Assembly (NCBI RefSeq): GCF_009905375.1
Contig: NC_133657.1
Location: 45,620,192-45,684,191, forward strand
Length of the DNA: 64,000 nucleotides
Reading direction: 5' to 3'
DNA from: Apium graveolens
Taxonomy: Eukaryota > Streptophyta > Magnoliopsida > Apiales > Apiaceae
Below are positions 48,429 to 61,319 of this stretch, in pieces. Within the stretch, counting starts at the first letter, position 1, and each line of letters starts with the position of its first letter. The notes beneath the pieces are model-generated. The model worked only from the letters and a program-made list of their open reading frames with translations, was not told the DNA's origin and did not search any database. A program made the translations under genes and the position numbers.

Positions 48429-48433
48429 CATTC
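48429..48433. repeat. TSD of element B, right copy (cattc)
   Basis: Equal to 8168-8172. Element A internal sequence resumes after it. Confidence 0.92.
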
Positions 48434-51400
48434 GAGGCTCTTTAACCGTTCCTGTAATCTTCTTCTTTATTTGTAAATAATGCACTGAGACTAGGGCATA
48501 TTTACTTTCTGTCGTTGACTATGATATATTTTTTTTAAGTATCTTTCCTATAATTCCTCGGGTCTCATTACTTTAATCACAACTCAGCGGTTTCTCACCG
48601 ACATTAAATCTGTCAGTTACTCACGTAAGCTGAATCAACCTTTATTTTATACATAGGGAGCTAAATTACCTTTCTTAGCCATATACCTTTGAACATCTTA
48701 TGAACTTGTTATGCCTGTAACAACAGGGTCAGCCCATTCGTAATCATTCTATCTATCTCATTATCTCGATGGACCAACTTAATTTATACTAATCTGCTTC
48801 TCTTTGTAATTTTAATAATTTGTGTTTATGCACCTTCCATTTTCCTGATTGTTCTACTTCTCTTCTCGCGTCTCCTTCTGTTTGGTTAGTCTGTCCCATG
48901 ATCACTTTCAATCGTATTCGAGAATCTTTGGTTGGTCTCTTGTACTTTCAATCCATCTGCGCCCGATATACTGAGCTCATGGCGTTTGATTCTTCAAAAT
49001 GTTCTAAACTTATTCAAAACTAAAAATTAAAAGAAAATCTCGACATCTGCATTTAACTCATCACTTTGTAGTATTTTTTTTCAATTTCTTTTCAATCACT
49101 AACAAGTATATTTTATCGAGCGAAATCTTTTACTATCTGAAAGGAAATATTACTTTGGAATAGAATGAATTATAACTTTATTCAAAACCGAACTCTTGGT
49201 ACTAATACTAATTTTGTTGTCATATCAAATTAGACATCAATATGAACTTTCATGCTCACAACATTGCATACCGAAGTCAACATCAATCATCTATATTAAT
49301 ACCACCTTTGATATCTAACAACAAAATAAGTATCAATATAATCCAACATCTGTCTCTGAATGGATCTTGCTTGGTTGGTGATTAACCATACTTCCGTAGC
49401 TCATAATTAATTATAACCAGAGTTCATACCTTTGTAGCTTAGAATGCATTTGCTAACCTTTTACCCTTCACCTGCATATCTCCAGGTGTTCAACTTGGTC
49501 TTCCTTAATTCTTGAATGGGCGAGGATGTTATTAATAAATACAATCACACTACCCCATTATTCCTTATACATTACGTTCATTTAATCTTCAGATTTGCAA
49601 TTTCTGGTAACCGATGCGTGACTTCATACCTCCCTTCTCTTTTTCTCCATGATCACTTTTATGTATAGCGCGAAGTACCCTTTATTTCATTATTCTTGCA
49701 TTCCACATTTCTGAAGTTTTCCTTTATTCAATATCTCATTTCTACTGGGTTATATAATACAGTGCTTTTGACACCAGCTCGACTCGTACAGTAACTGATG
49801 AAAATTCTTACCTTATTTCCCGAGGTAACCTTGGTAAATCATTCATTAGAATCTTCGGGACTTTACTTTAATTATGGAGAATTCCAATATGAGATTCATT
49901 GTATTGTTCTTCTCTAATAGTTTGCCACGAATACTATTGTTTAACCTTCTTTGCTTACATGCATTCTTTGAATGAAATTCTTATTTTCAATTATCGGCGT
50001 TTCAGTTCATTCTCCTATCAGTTCTGACACAGCTAACGATCACCACTTGCTTATCCTGAACTATTTTATAGAATTTCTTTATCAACCTTTTGATTCCACT
50101 TCTTTTCTTATTCAATTCTTCATTCTCATTACTCATTAACTCTTCTAACATAAGGAATGTCTCTTTCTTGATAATATTAATATGTGCTTTATTCGATAAA
50201 CCAGTTCTGAAGTTAATAAAAGGCTTTTATTTATAATATTTAAGTTCTTATTGACAAAATTATCAAATTTATCGAGGGTTACTTTCTTAACCTCACTTAA
50301 ATCATCATTGATCGCATATTTGGTCTTTTTTTCCAATTGATCAACATTTCTTCTTCCCAAGTTCACATGTGTACTTCATTAGTCTTCATCTTACATCGAA
50401 TACTTGGATTTTTGAGCTTTCGAAAACTTTTACTCAATCGCCATTCGATATGGTATACTTTCAAGTCCTCCCTGGAATGCTATTACAGATGATAGAATCT
50501 CTTTGCTTTATCTTGAATCTTCAGTTCTTGAAAATTTTCCTCTTACTAGCATGTACCAAATACTTTATGTTCCTCTTGTTTATCGAAAAGAGTGTATTCA
50601 TTTAGATAAAGTCTCGCACATGTTTGTGGTAACATCATGCTAATTCTACTAAACTTTCGATTCCTGCTAATGCCATCACTTCCTTCAACTTGCTAACCGC
50701 TTTGATTTTAGATCTGAAAATCATGTTAGAGCTTGACTCAATCTAATTGGAATCGATTTCCATTTAGCTAACCATTAGTTGGTAAAGTTGATCAATTAAC
50801 TCTTTTAACCGATCACTTAAACCAAGTGAAGACTAGCTAACTAGAATCAAAGACCAATTACATAAAGTCAGTTCAATCATAACATTCTTTCTCAAAAACC
50901 GAAATCATAACTATTTGGAGTACAAGTGGGAGTGAGAATATACTCCTTTCTCTTTACATGTAGGGTAATTTCTGAAAATTTGGGCAGCACCTCCCCTATA
51001 CCATCGACTACCAATCAGACTCAAGCCGACACCATCACTCTACCAAATCGTCTACAATCACATACATCCACTTCCATCAACCAAATTCATCCATCCACCC
51101 TAGTATGGACTATATCATTCTGATTAGTATAGGTATGATTAATTGGCATAACATATATCTTTTAAGGTCTTAAATCAACAAGGATTAATATAACCACTCC
51201 CTTCTCAGTTCTTTCTGAATATTATAAAATTTTATCAGTAAGCTTTAAAATTTATCCCGTGTTTCCAAAATTTTATTTTGCGAGTATTTTAACTTATTTA
51301 TTGTCGTTACTAATTATGTATAGTTATTCTTAAAAATTATACTGTGTCCTTCAATTGGTCACACCAAACATCTATTGCTGACGATACACACTTAATTTCA

Positions 51401-53768
51401 TTAACTAATCTGTTTATCTTTTAATAATTATGCATGGTTTTCATTATTATAGCCACAGTCTGGTGGAAACTCAATTACCAATCATTATTTCTTAAAAAGT
51501 TTACAGTCGAGTCACCAATGCTTCATCCCCACTTATGTTCCATTATCGAACTTTCATCTCTAGCCCGCTTATGGGTATTAAATTTGCCATTACTCATTTA
51601 CTTAGGTTAGAGAACTTCACAATCTCTTGAAGAACATGTTCAAGATTTGGTTGCAATTAAGATTTCTTCTATCCTGAATCTTCACGATACATATCTTCCC
51701 ACGATGAAGGGATGCTTCACGTACTAATTGCCTGTCTAAGCTATTGTTCAAAATTTCCTTGATCTCCGATTGTTGTCCCGACATTCATTCGCTTGCATAC
51801 AGCTTTACTTCCTTAGTTTATAACTAATTTATTCGTTACGGTTCGCTAACCATTCATTTTACGTCGAGATCTTCTGATTTGATGCGCATCATGTTACCGC
51901 AATCTATCGTACTGATGAGATCCTCGTAACACGAACTACGGTCTGACTTGATGTCTTCTCCACGTCCATGTTATCGATGAATTCCTTCTTCCTTACCAGC
52001 AGATGTCCATCCTTAATCGGTTTGCAGTCGTATCTATGTTTGTTGTATGATTCCACGTGCCATATTATTTCATTTCTTTTTTAATCATCAGAGAATAGAC
52101 TATACGCAAGAGGGGAGTTTAAGAATATGACTTTGATTGAAAATTGAATAAGGAATAACAATACCACAAAGGATTGGGAGAATTTTTGTAATTCAATAAA
52201 TTGAAGGAAGAAGAATGAGTGAAGATTTAGATGTGAATGAGACAACCATATTCGTATTTAAGATGGCCAGTCTTTCATACTATATGGCATACAACACATG
52301 ATTAGGTGGCGTCCCACCCGGCTCTTCATCATTTCAACAAAGCGTCATACCACAACACTGTTTGTCTTAATCAGAAATCAGTGATTTGAGGAGAGGAATA
52401 ATTCAGAAGGAATACAACAATTTTCTTTCATCTTCACCACATATGATTTATCCACAGAAGAAACTTATATGAATTCAAGAATCAAGAAGAACATATGCTA
52501 TCGTGTTACGAAGAGGAATTTCGATGTTGATCACCTTCCATGCTTCACCTAATTATGCCTTCAGAACCTGTCGAATGAGAGATTTACAATTTAGTTCACA
52601 TTATATCTTCAAAGTGTCGTCTGGAAATGCCTCCACATTAAATGCTTTAGTGATTTTATCGTAATCGCATTCCTACGAAATTTATAATTATTACTTCTGA
52701 TTTCCTTTATGCCACGTAGGGTAACAGTCGATCCCGCAACGTCTCAACTCCGTCGATAGGAATACTATTTTTCTCCATTTATCTGGAAAATTCTTCAATT
52801 TCCTTCAGTCATCCGCTGTCTGTTCAAATTACGACTCTCGTTAAATTTTAATAATTTCATGAATTGGATAAATAATATTTTAACATGTTCATTCAATTGT
52901 TGGTATTATTTAAATAAAGATTACTCGCGTCCTTCACGAAAACTTTAAACTTTCTCCCTGCTGGGGGGGTCCACTTAGTCCTTCAAACCGACAACACTGA
53001 GTCTATATCCATTCTTCTTTTTTGGTCATTTTCTGTTTATAATAACAAGAACATAAATAGTAATTCAACAACCAAATTGTAGAACTCATTTCAAACAAAA
53101 ATCTTCTGAAAGTTGATTAAGAAAATCTTCTCCGAAATCTCATTTTAAAATTTTGAAAATTCTTGCCATCGTTTTTGACGCTATGGTTACAACCACGCAG
53201 GCAATTCGATGTTCGGTTTATGGATAGGGTCACATCTTCTTGCTAGTCTTACCTATACCTAGTAAGGTAGATATCATTCCTTGCGCAGCCCCCCAATAAG
53301 TAATAGGCATCTTCTCGTAGTGGTGGTGCCTTCAAAACGTGCAACATTAGTTCTTTATCACCTTCCATCAAATTGTTGCCTCCAGCGTTATGCTCGTCCT
53401 ACTACCTAATCCTAAGTTATATCGTACCCAAAACTCATCTAGCCTCCCTTACGCGAAATTCTCACAAGACTCATTCGCATCTTCTTCAAAATCGCATGAA
53501 ACGTAGGGTAGCATATCCAGTCTCCGCGGATCTATCAATTCCTCATTACTGTAGGATCGGAGAACTCAATATACCAATAGTGTTGTGATATTCGCCTTAC
53601 GCTTGCCTCAACAATTTTGGCTTACCAATTCCGTATCGGACTAGCCAATCCTCATTCACACTCAATTCGAACTTAAAATGAGTATACCTAGGGTCTTTCC
53701 TATCTCATATGACCTATCACTCATATCTTACCCTCACCTATTCTTATTTCAGTGACCAATAACCTATA
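48434..53768 (-). other. Element A internal region, no recognisable genes
   Basis: 5.3 kb without any convincing coding frame on either strand. The longest frames are about 80 codons and none shows a gag, protease, integrase or RT motif; a trial translation of a minus-strand stretch around 51850-52070 gave nothing familiar. It is AT-rich with a short G run at 52963-52969. It may be a decayed gag-pol or sequence that never coded. The size of the internal region (about 5.8 kb) is close to that of a complete chromovirus, so very old decay is possible, but the LTRs are too alike for that. Confidence 0.6.
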
Positions 53769-53780
53769 GCTCTGATACCA
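53769..53780 (-). other. Primer-binding site, element A
   Basis: On the minus strand tggtatcagagc begins two bases after the LTR end, the same spacing as in C and D. It fixes the orientation of A as minus. Confidence 0.9.
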
Positions 53781-53782
53781 AC

Positions 53783-56700
53783 TGTAACACCCCCAAATCC
53801 GGGGTCAGGATTGGGTGTCACTACACACCTTTAAATAATAATAAAAACCTGTATATTAAAATAAATATACAGATAACCCCTCATATTCAGGATATCTTAC
53901 AGGTTATAGTATGAAACAAGAATCTAACCTTCTAAAATTTACATTTGTCTAAATACAATTTCATTACCTCACTACTAATTTCCTTGTATTGGTCGCTCCA
54001 ACATCTCCAAATTTCTTCACCTGGAATCTCACCACTTTTGCTGTCTATTAAAAGCTATTCACTTTGCCCTCATTTGATACTGAAAGAAATAAGAGTTCAC
54101 AAAGCAAGAGTGAGCCAAAAATGCCCAGCAAGTATCATAAATGGTTTCCAGGTATCAGATTAGAAAACTCCTGGAAACGATTGTTGAATGATTTTAAAAA
54201 CATCTTTACATATTTAAATAGTCGAGCAAACAAAACATCGGCCCTCATTGGCCTTTAATAATAAATCACATTTTTCCGTAAAAGGACAGTAATTGTTTCA
54301 ATATTTCATCCTTTTGAATTAAATCTTGGTGTGAGTTTGTAATTATGAACCATTCGGAAAGGAATGCCGTTAGTGGCGATCAACAATAAATTATAATAGA
54401 CACTAGGAACTAACGTATGCACTATAACCTGCTGATCAGTCAGGAGATAGTGTGGATCTATACCCAACTGCATAGAGCCAACCAACATATGGGGTACCCA
54501 AGAAACTATGGCCTAAGGGTCTGGTTCATCCCTGACCCATAGGATCCAGCTTATCACTGGTCCTAATAGTAACCGTCCAGCCCGTAGAGTATTTTGATAT
54601 CAAATCATTTTGATTTCAAAACATCCCAAATTATGGTTCGCAAATAACCCGAACGAATGGGAATTTGTTCAAGAGAGCAATCGAATTATAGGAACAATAA
54701 TGGAAAGAACCGGCATAATAAGAGTAATTGCAGTGAAGTATAAAATAGTTAACTATTCTGAACTTAGAATAAGAGCGAATAAATATTTGCAGTATTTAAG
54801 GAGAAAGGTTAGGAATACTTGCAGTATTTAAAAGAAAGTTCGGGAACACTTGCAGTATTTAAAAGAAAGTTCGGGAATACTTTCTTCAATTGATAATCCT
54901 ACGATCTTTAACTAGCTGCCATATCACTCAGTCCTGTCGCATCTGTATTACCCTTGATGGGCTACTTGACCTTTCTTATCATTTACCCTTTTAGGTTTAT
55001 CTCTATTCTGAATCCACTCGTTTCAGTACTACACGTAATCAGGCTTTACTTCTACAATCTCTATCTGGAGTTGAACATCTCGCATTATGTGCATCTATCA
55101 CAAATAATACTATTTAATAAACAGACAATATATAGTTGACTAGTCTATACACTTTTTCCTATCATCTACTCGCCCGATAATAACATATAAAGATGACATC
55201 TCAATCAGATAATATTTAAAAAATACGCTGACTCATTATCCACATAACACGTACACATAGGGCATGTAATCATATATCATCTAATCACATAATTCATGTA
55301 GCACATAAGTTGAATCGTCAAAAGATAGGTCTCGATATGTTTAGAATTGAAATTGGGTCAAAAAGAATATTTTATCGATCAATTATTGACTCGGAATGAT
55401 CCATAAAACAAACGTCCTTTAGATATAAAGGAATTTAGGTCTCGAAAATATTTTTAATAAGAGCAAAATATTTTTCTGAGTCTAGAGGCGTTCGTTTCGT
55501 ATTAAACGGACGAACGGTTGATTTATTATGAATTTTTGAACATTTTTTCGGAATTAAAACGGTCTCCGAATCATTTAATAATTAAATAATAGGGTTCGAA
55601 TACCTAAATATGACTTTAAAATAATTTTATAATAAATATCGAGCCTTGAAAATAATTTAAAATAATATTTTACAACTCGAAACTATTTTTCTAAATTTTT
55701 AAATCATTTTTAAATAATTAAATCTAATTATTAAATCAATTAAAATAAATTAATGATTAATTAAATTAATTAATCAATTAATTATAAATTAATCGATTAA
55801 TTAAAATAATTAAAAACCAATTAAAATTAATTAATAAAATAATTTATTTTTGAATAAATAAATAATTAAAATAATTTTCTGAATTTAAAATAATTAAATA
55901 AACATTTCTTCTTTTTTAAAACAATAAACAATTCATTTTTAAAAATAATTTAAATAACAGGGATCAAATTCTAACTTTTAAAACTGTAGGATATCGAATG
56001 CAAAATTTGAAACTTAATGCGTAGGGTCAATTTTGTAAAAATGAAAAGTTTGAGGACTGAAACTCACCATCTCCAAAACCTTGGGGGCTGATTAGCAATT
56101 TTGCCAATCGCCGCCGGCCAAGGTCGCCGGAGATGGCGACGGTCCCCATTTTCTGTTCAAATACACACCAAAAGGTGCATGTTTCTCCTTCAAAACACCA
56201 GGAATCCATTCGTATGATTGTTTTCAGCAACTAATCAGTCGTTTGGCCGGAAATTCACTGCAAAGTTCGCCGCCGCCGTCGAGTTCCTCAACTCCGGTGA
56301 GGGTTCATCTGGCATCATCTGTTTAGCTCGTATATACCATTCGAATTGTTTTTCAACGATCTACAGTTTTGTGCAAACAATTTTATCTGATAACCCTTAA
56401 ATAAAAAACGCCTAAATTTCAATTAAGAACATTCAAAGCTATAAACCCTAATTTTTTAATTCGAGAATCAAACAGCAATTTGAACATGTTATTGAACTCC
56501 AAATTAGTCATATAATATACTAAAATGACCAGGAGAACATTATCTACATGATGGAATCATCAAATCATATCAACAACATTAAGAACAAAATTCATGTATT
56601 AATCCTTAATTAATTCGAATATATTTAAATAAATAAGAAAATTACCATGATTTCTGGGTAAAAACTGATGATTGATTCAGAAAGAAGATTTCGAGAGCTT

Positions 56701-57516
56701 CATTTTGATATGCTGCACGCCCGAATCAGAGTTCGATAACGCCTTCGTTTGTGTGTTTGATTCTCAGGAACGTATCGGTTTTCTAGGTTTTTCTCTGTAT
56801 TTACGGTATTTTTACGGGTTGCAAAATGAATAAACGAATAAAATGAAAGAAGAAATATGCTATTTATATTTACGAAATATTGGTTCGTTCTGGATCGTTT
56901 TGGATCGATAAATTAGTTGCTTAGCCGCTAAGTAACTGCAATAACGATCCGATTTGATATCAGTTTTGGATAATTATTCCAACCGTTCTTTTTATAAAAC
57001 ACTCTATACGAAAATAATGTAATAATATCTCGTCTTTCGAGAATACGGGTTTCGTTGGTTCACCGAAATGATTATCGTATCGAAAATCTTGCGCTGGGTC
57101 GCGCACGGGTCAAACCATAATCCGGATCGAAAAAGTCAAAACACGAAAAATGTCTGGAATTACCAGATTAGGTTAGGAAGAAGTTTTCGGAAGAGTTTTG
57201 GGTTGTAAAAACGTAAAAACGGTTGAAGTCGGACGATTCCTGGCATATAAAATAATTTTGTAATTATTTAGAAAATAATTAATAAATTAATAAATCATTA
57301 TAAAATCATATAACACTCCATAAATTACTAGAAAAATACCTTAATTATCTATATTTTATTCTGGACATATTAAAATTAATATACTCACATTTTATTATAT
57401 ACAAACATCCAAATATTATTATGAATCATCAAAGAATTCACCAAAAATTCATATAATATTCACATAATAATCATATATCGATACAAATAATTACACGATA
57501 TTTCCCGGATGTTACA
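53783..57516 (-). mobile_element. Element A, 5' LTR (3734 bp)
   Basis: Direct repeat of 3978-7713 with scattered single-base differences. It lies beside the primer site, so it is the 5' LTR in element orientation. The possible promoter TATAAATA is at 56868-56861 on the minus strand. Confidence 0.93.
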
Positions 57517-57521
57517 GTGGT
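57517..57521. repeat. TSD of element A, right copy (gtggt)
   Basis: Equal to 3973-3977. It falls inside the third ORF of element E, which continues on both sides. Confidence 0.93.
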
Positions 57522-60018
57522 GCCGGTGATTATCCTATTCAACTGATCATAGAACTCATGAATATTTGGATAATCCACTCTGTACTTCTCTACAGTGTTC
57601 AAAAGATTCCTGTTGCCAGGGTCTAGTTTGTGATAGCTTTCTGGTTTGTCCATTTTCCTTTTGATCTCATACCATTCACTTCCTCTCATGTTAGCTCGAA
57701 GATAAGATTATCTTGCTTCTCTGGCTTCCTTTCTCTATATTGCTCTCTGTACTCTACCTCATGATATTTTAATATCTTCTTGAATTTCTTGATAGGATCG
57801 ATTGAGCTTTTCCGTCCATCCATAGAACAAACAGTCATCCGAGAAAGTATCTTCATCTTCAAATTCTTCGTCCTCAGATATGACCTTTATTTCTTCAGTC
57901 ACCACTTCTTCCACTTTGGGTTCATATCCCTAGGAACATCGCTCTCATCTATTTCTCCTTCCCCCAGCTCATACTCTGAGAATAGGGGCTTTGGAGCACA
58001 TATCTCCGACAGAATATCCCTCTGAGTCGTGATGACTATGCTCAGGAGATCTTTTTTTGATGTGGATTACTCCCCCTGAGTTGAGGAACTCTTCTCAGCA
58101 GCATGTCTTGCTCTTAACATCACCCTTCCATCAATCCTCTCTTCTTCTGCCTTTTCTTCTTGAAGCTCATCTCCAAACTCATCATATCCAGAATCAGCTG
58201 CTTGAAAAGCATCTTGAATTAAACTCACAGCAGCAACCACTTTTTCTTGTTCCACCCATTTCTCCCCCTTAGTTATGTTATCCTTCAGAGCTGGGGTTGA
58301 TTGAGCGGGTAAGATCAAGACAAGGATTTCTTGAACAGATGGTTCTGAAACAGACACTTGCTTGTTGATTGAGGTTTTTGGCCCAGTACTGGCAATAACT
58401 ATTTCATAGGAAACATGGATTGGCTCTTGCTTGCTAACGGAGATCTTTGGCTCAGTATTGGCAATTGTCTTTCCCTTTCCAGAATGAGATAGAGATTGCT
58501 TCACGAATTCCCGTAAACTAGTAAAAGATGCTTGTTGAAGTCCAAGTTGTTCGGAAAGACGGGCAATCTGATGATCCCTTACAGATAGTTCATGATTGAT
58601 ATATTGATCCTTGAGAGCCAGTTGTTCTTTGAGATAGCTATCTTTAAATGCTAACTGCTCTTCAAGGTAAGATTTGGTTAGGTACTGTGACATGTCTATA
58701 GGTGTTATTTGGGAGGTAGGTGTCTCACGGGCTTCTCGCAGTGTATCACTCAACGCTCTGTCACTCGGTTTAGGGACTTGTGTTTCTCTCACCCTCACGG
58801 ATACGCTCCACTCATAGCTCCAAGATCCAAAAGATGTACCTGTATAAAACACTGGAGCCATTCTTAAGGAGGTCCGCAGTGGTGCAATGAGAGTTCACGA
58901 TTCTCGATCCTTGTTCAACATAAGTTGTATATCATCCTGAGATGACTGGTCCAGAGTTGGAATATATGGGAGGATCACTGGGGCCGTTATATGTGGCATA
59001 TGTTCCTCAGGTTCCTCAAGTTTCGGTGAAGACACTTTCCCCTTAGGCTCACTAGTTGAATCTGGTTCATCGCCAATGGGTTTCTGATCCGCACCTATGT
59101 CAGATCCCCTATCTGCAGATGCATCCAGGTTTATTAGTCCTGGTGAGGTAAGTGATGTGCTAGATGTGGCAGCAATTACAGCACTCTATCCTAATACTTG
59201 TGAAGGTAGTTGATCCATTGAAAGACCTTGAACAGAATATTCTAACCGTAATATGATTGAATTCCCTGTTTCTGTCAATACCTCCTCACCAAATAACACT
59301 CTTCTAATCGACTTATTTAACACTTCTAGAGCTTGTGTATGGTATAGAGTGTTTGACTCAATACAGAATGTCGTGGCCGATGAGAGAATTTCAATAGACC
59401 CACCTTGTTGAGAAGATGGATCCAGTAACTGTTTATCTTTTTATCCATTGTATCCATTTGGGAAGATACATGGGAGGTTACAGTTGTCTCAGTGGGGATA
59501 CTGCTTTGCTTCGTTGGAGACAGAGCTGTGGGTTCACTCAAAGTACCTTCCTTATTTGCTGCAGTTTCTCCCTCTATAGTCATAGGATCCGTATACTCCA
59601 GGGATTTGGTTAAGAGAGTTTGAGAAGTGTTTATTGGCTCTAGAGGGTGGTTATGAATTTGCGGGAAAAAAACTCACTGTCTCATGTTCCTATTTTCTCT
59701 TTGGAAAATTGTGTGTGAAAATCACCAAGATTAAGTGAATCTATATCAATTAAGTCATGAAAATTAGTGCTCATGGAAGATTCATTCATAAATGAAAAAT
59801 AAAAACCCTAGTCTGTCATCATCTGAAATGTCTTCAGCTGTGCTTTGAATATATCTTAGAAGCTCAACATTTAATGGAATATTAGTAATTAAAGCATAGT
59901 GCACTATTGAGTGCTCGTTTATAAAACGGATCCATTTCTCAAAATCATCGAATTGAGCAGGATCATGTTTTATAATCGAGACATAATTTGTGGGAAGTAT
60001 CTGAATATTATTCTCCAT
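57522..60018 (-). pseudogene. Element E third ORF, 5' part (split by element A)
   Basis: Minus-strand pieces: 60018-59782 (MENNIQILPTNYVSIIK..., aligning with the N-terminus of the C protein around NNFVALVENNEGH), 59583-59326 (Ser/Thr-rich), 58861-58067 (264 codons, with repeated YLEEQLAFKD-type units predicted as coiled coil, then a Ser/Pro-rich and an acidic tail) and 57689-57522, which continues across element A at 3972. The pieces are in different frames or separated by stops. The same order of domains as in C supports one ORF of comparable length. Function unknown. Confidence 0.65.
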
Positions 60019-60429
60019 TTTTTTTGTAAAAATAAGAATAAATTAAGACAAATTACTAATGATAAATATTCAAAATATTTAAGGAACATACTTTACTTAA
60101 AGACCTTAGAGCACCAAATTGCTCAAATAAGTAACCAATTAAACCAAAGGTAACCAAACAGTGCCTTAATCGATTTTACCCACAACCTTGGATCTCCTTT
60201 TTAAACCGATGAAATTCAAGTTTTTTACAGTCAAAGTGAAGAGCTAGGTCTGGGCAACAAGATTAAATCAGCAATATAAATTTTGACAGAGTTTTGTTAT
60301 AGATTCAATTGGAAAAAAATTGAGGGTTACTTTCTCTCACTCTACTATTGTACGTATATAAGGAAAATAATAAAATTTGATATGTATATATACTTTTACA
60401 CACAGCCAAACAAAATAACAGAAAACAAC
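60019..60429 (-). other. Leader of the E third ORF
   Basis: AT-rich and non-coding; position equals the pyrimidine-rich leader before the third ORF in C. Nothing further seen. Confidence 0.45.
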
Positions 60430-60656
60430 TGTGGTGACTACAGGCTGTCCCTTGTGGTCACCTGTTAGGACTTAGACAAATTCTAAGTTATAACTAGCGA
60501 CTACAGGGTGTCCCTTGTGGTCGCTTGTTAGGATTTGGGAAAATTTTAAGTCACAACTTGCGACTACAGTGAACCCTTATGGTCACAGGTTGTAAGTTAG
60601 AATTTTATCTAACTTGTAACTAGCGACTATAGGGTAACCCTTGTGATCGCCAATTA
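60430..60656. repeat. Four motif hairpins between pol and third ORF of E
   Basis: Four inverted pairs of the gcgacYacaRggg motif: 60433-60444 with 60450-60462; 60497-60508 with 60512-60524; about 60560-60570 with 60574-60586; and 60623-60634 with 60638-60650. The period is about 63 bases. Arms are imperfect by one or two bases and loops are 3-6 bases. The motif is the same as in the E LTR array at 1822-2200. Confidence 0.85.
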
Positions 60657-61319
60657 TGAGTTAGAAATAATTCTAACTTCTAAAACCTAGCTTGATTTTG
60701 AAATTGTAATTTTTTTTTATTTCCATAATTAATTTATGAACCAATTTATTAAATACTCTTTTCACAAAAAGCAATTAATAATTAATTAACAAATATTGTG
60801 CTGCAATTTAAAAATATCAATAAAATGAATTCTTTTAAATATTGAATTATGTAAAATTCATTGCATTGATAATTCACAATTTTTTCATAATTATACAATT
60901 GTTATCATTTAACAGATAATCTTGTATTTTTATGAAATAAATTATGCTGCCAATATCACATTAATTTTAATGAACCCCATAAAATATTGAAAAATTTAGA
61001 GTTCACTAAAATTAATAAATCACAACTTTGATTTATTACCATCGAATCTTTTATCATTGAATTGATAAATTCTCATTTAGTTAAATCAAAATTATGCTGC
61101 AATATTTTACTCATAACTTAATCAATTATGATTAAATTATTTTCAAATAATTTATCAATATAAGTGTGTTAAAATATTTATCAATTAGATATACTCACAC
61201 AAATATTTGAAATACGAGAAGTAAATAACGACACATAAATCCACATGTCCTTAGAATATTGACATTAAATAACAAGTGGATTTATTTGAGACAAATTGCA
61301 GTTATTGATTCCTCATTTG
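60657..61319 (-). other. AT-rich spacer after E pol
   Basis: Very AT-rich, with repeated aataaatt and attaatt words. No coding frame or clear signal seen. Confidence 0.5.

Larger units (their letters stand above)
3978..57516 (-). mobile_element. Element A: long-LTR, gene-poor retrotransposon (LARD-like) hosting B, C and D
   Basis: Two direct copies of a 3.73-kb sequence (3978-7713 and 53783-57516) have TG...CA ends and a gtggt TSD. A primer-binding site for initiator tRNA-Met lies beside the right LTR and a purine tract beside the left one, so the element reads on the minus strand. After removing B, about 5.8 kb of internal sequence remains (7714-8172 and 48434-53782) with no recognisable gag or pol. 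The LTR start tgtaacacccc and the sequence before the 3' LTR resemble Tekay/Del-type gypsy chromoviruses; that assignment is from memory and not certain. Large LTRs around a non-coding core is the pattern called LARD. Confidence 0.85.

Noticed and set aside
50145..50605. Frames of about 75 codons in the A interior
   Set aside because: No known motif, AT-rich, single copy; lengths expected by chance in 5 kb.
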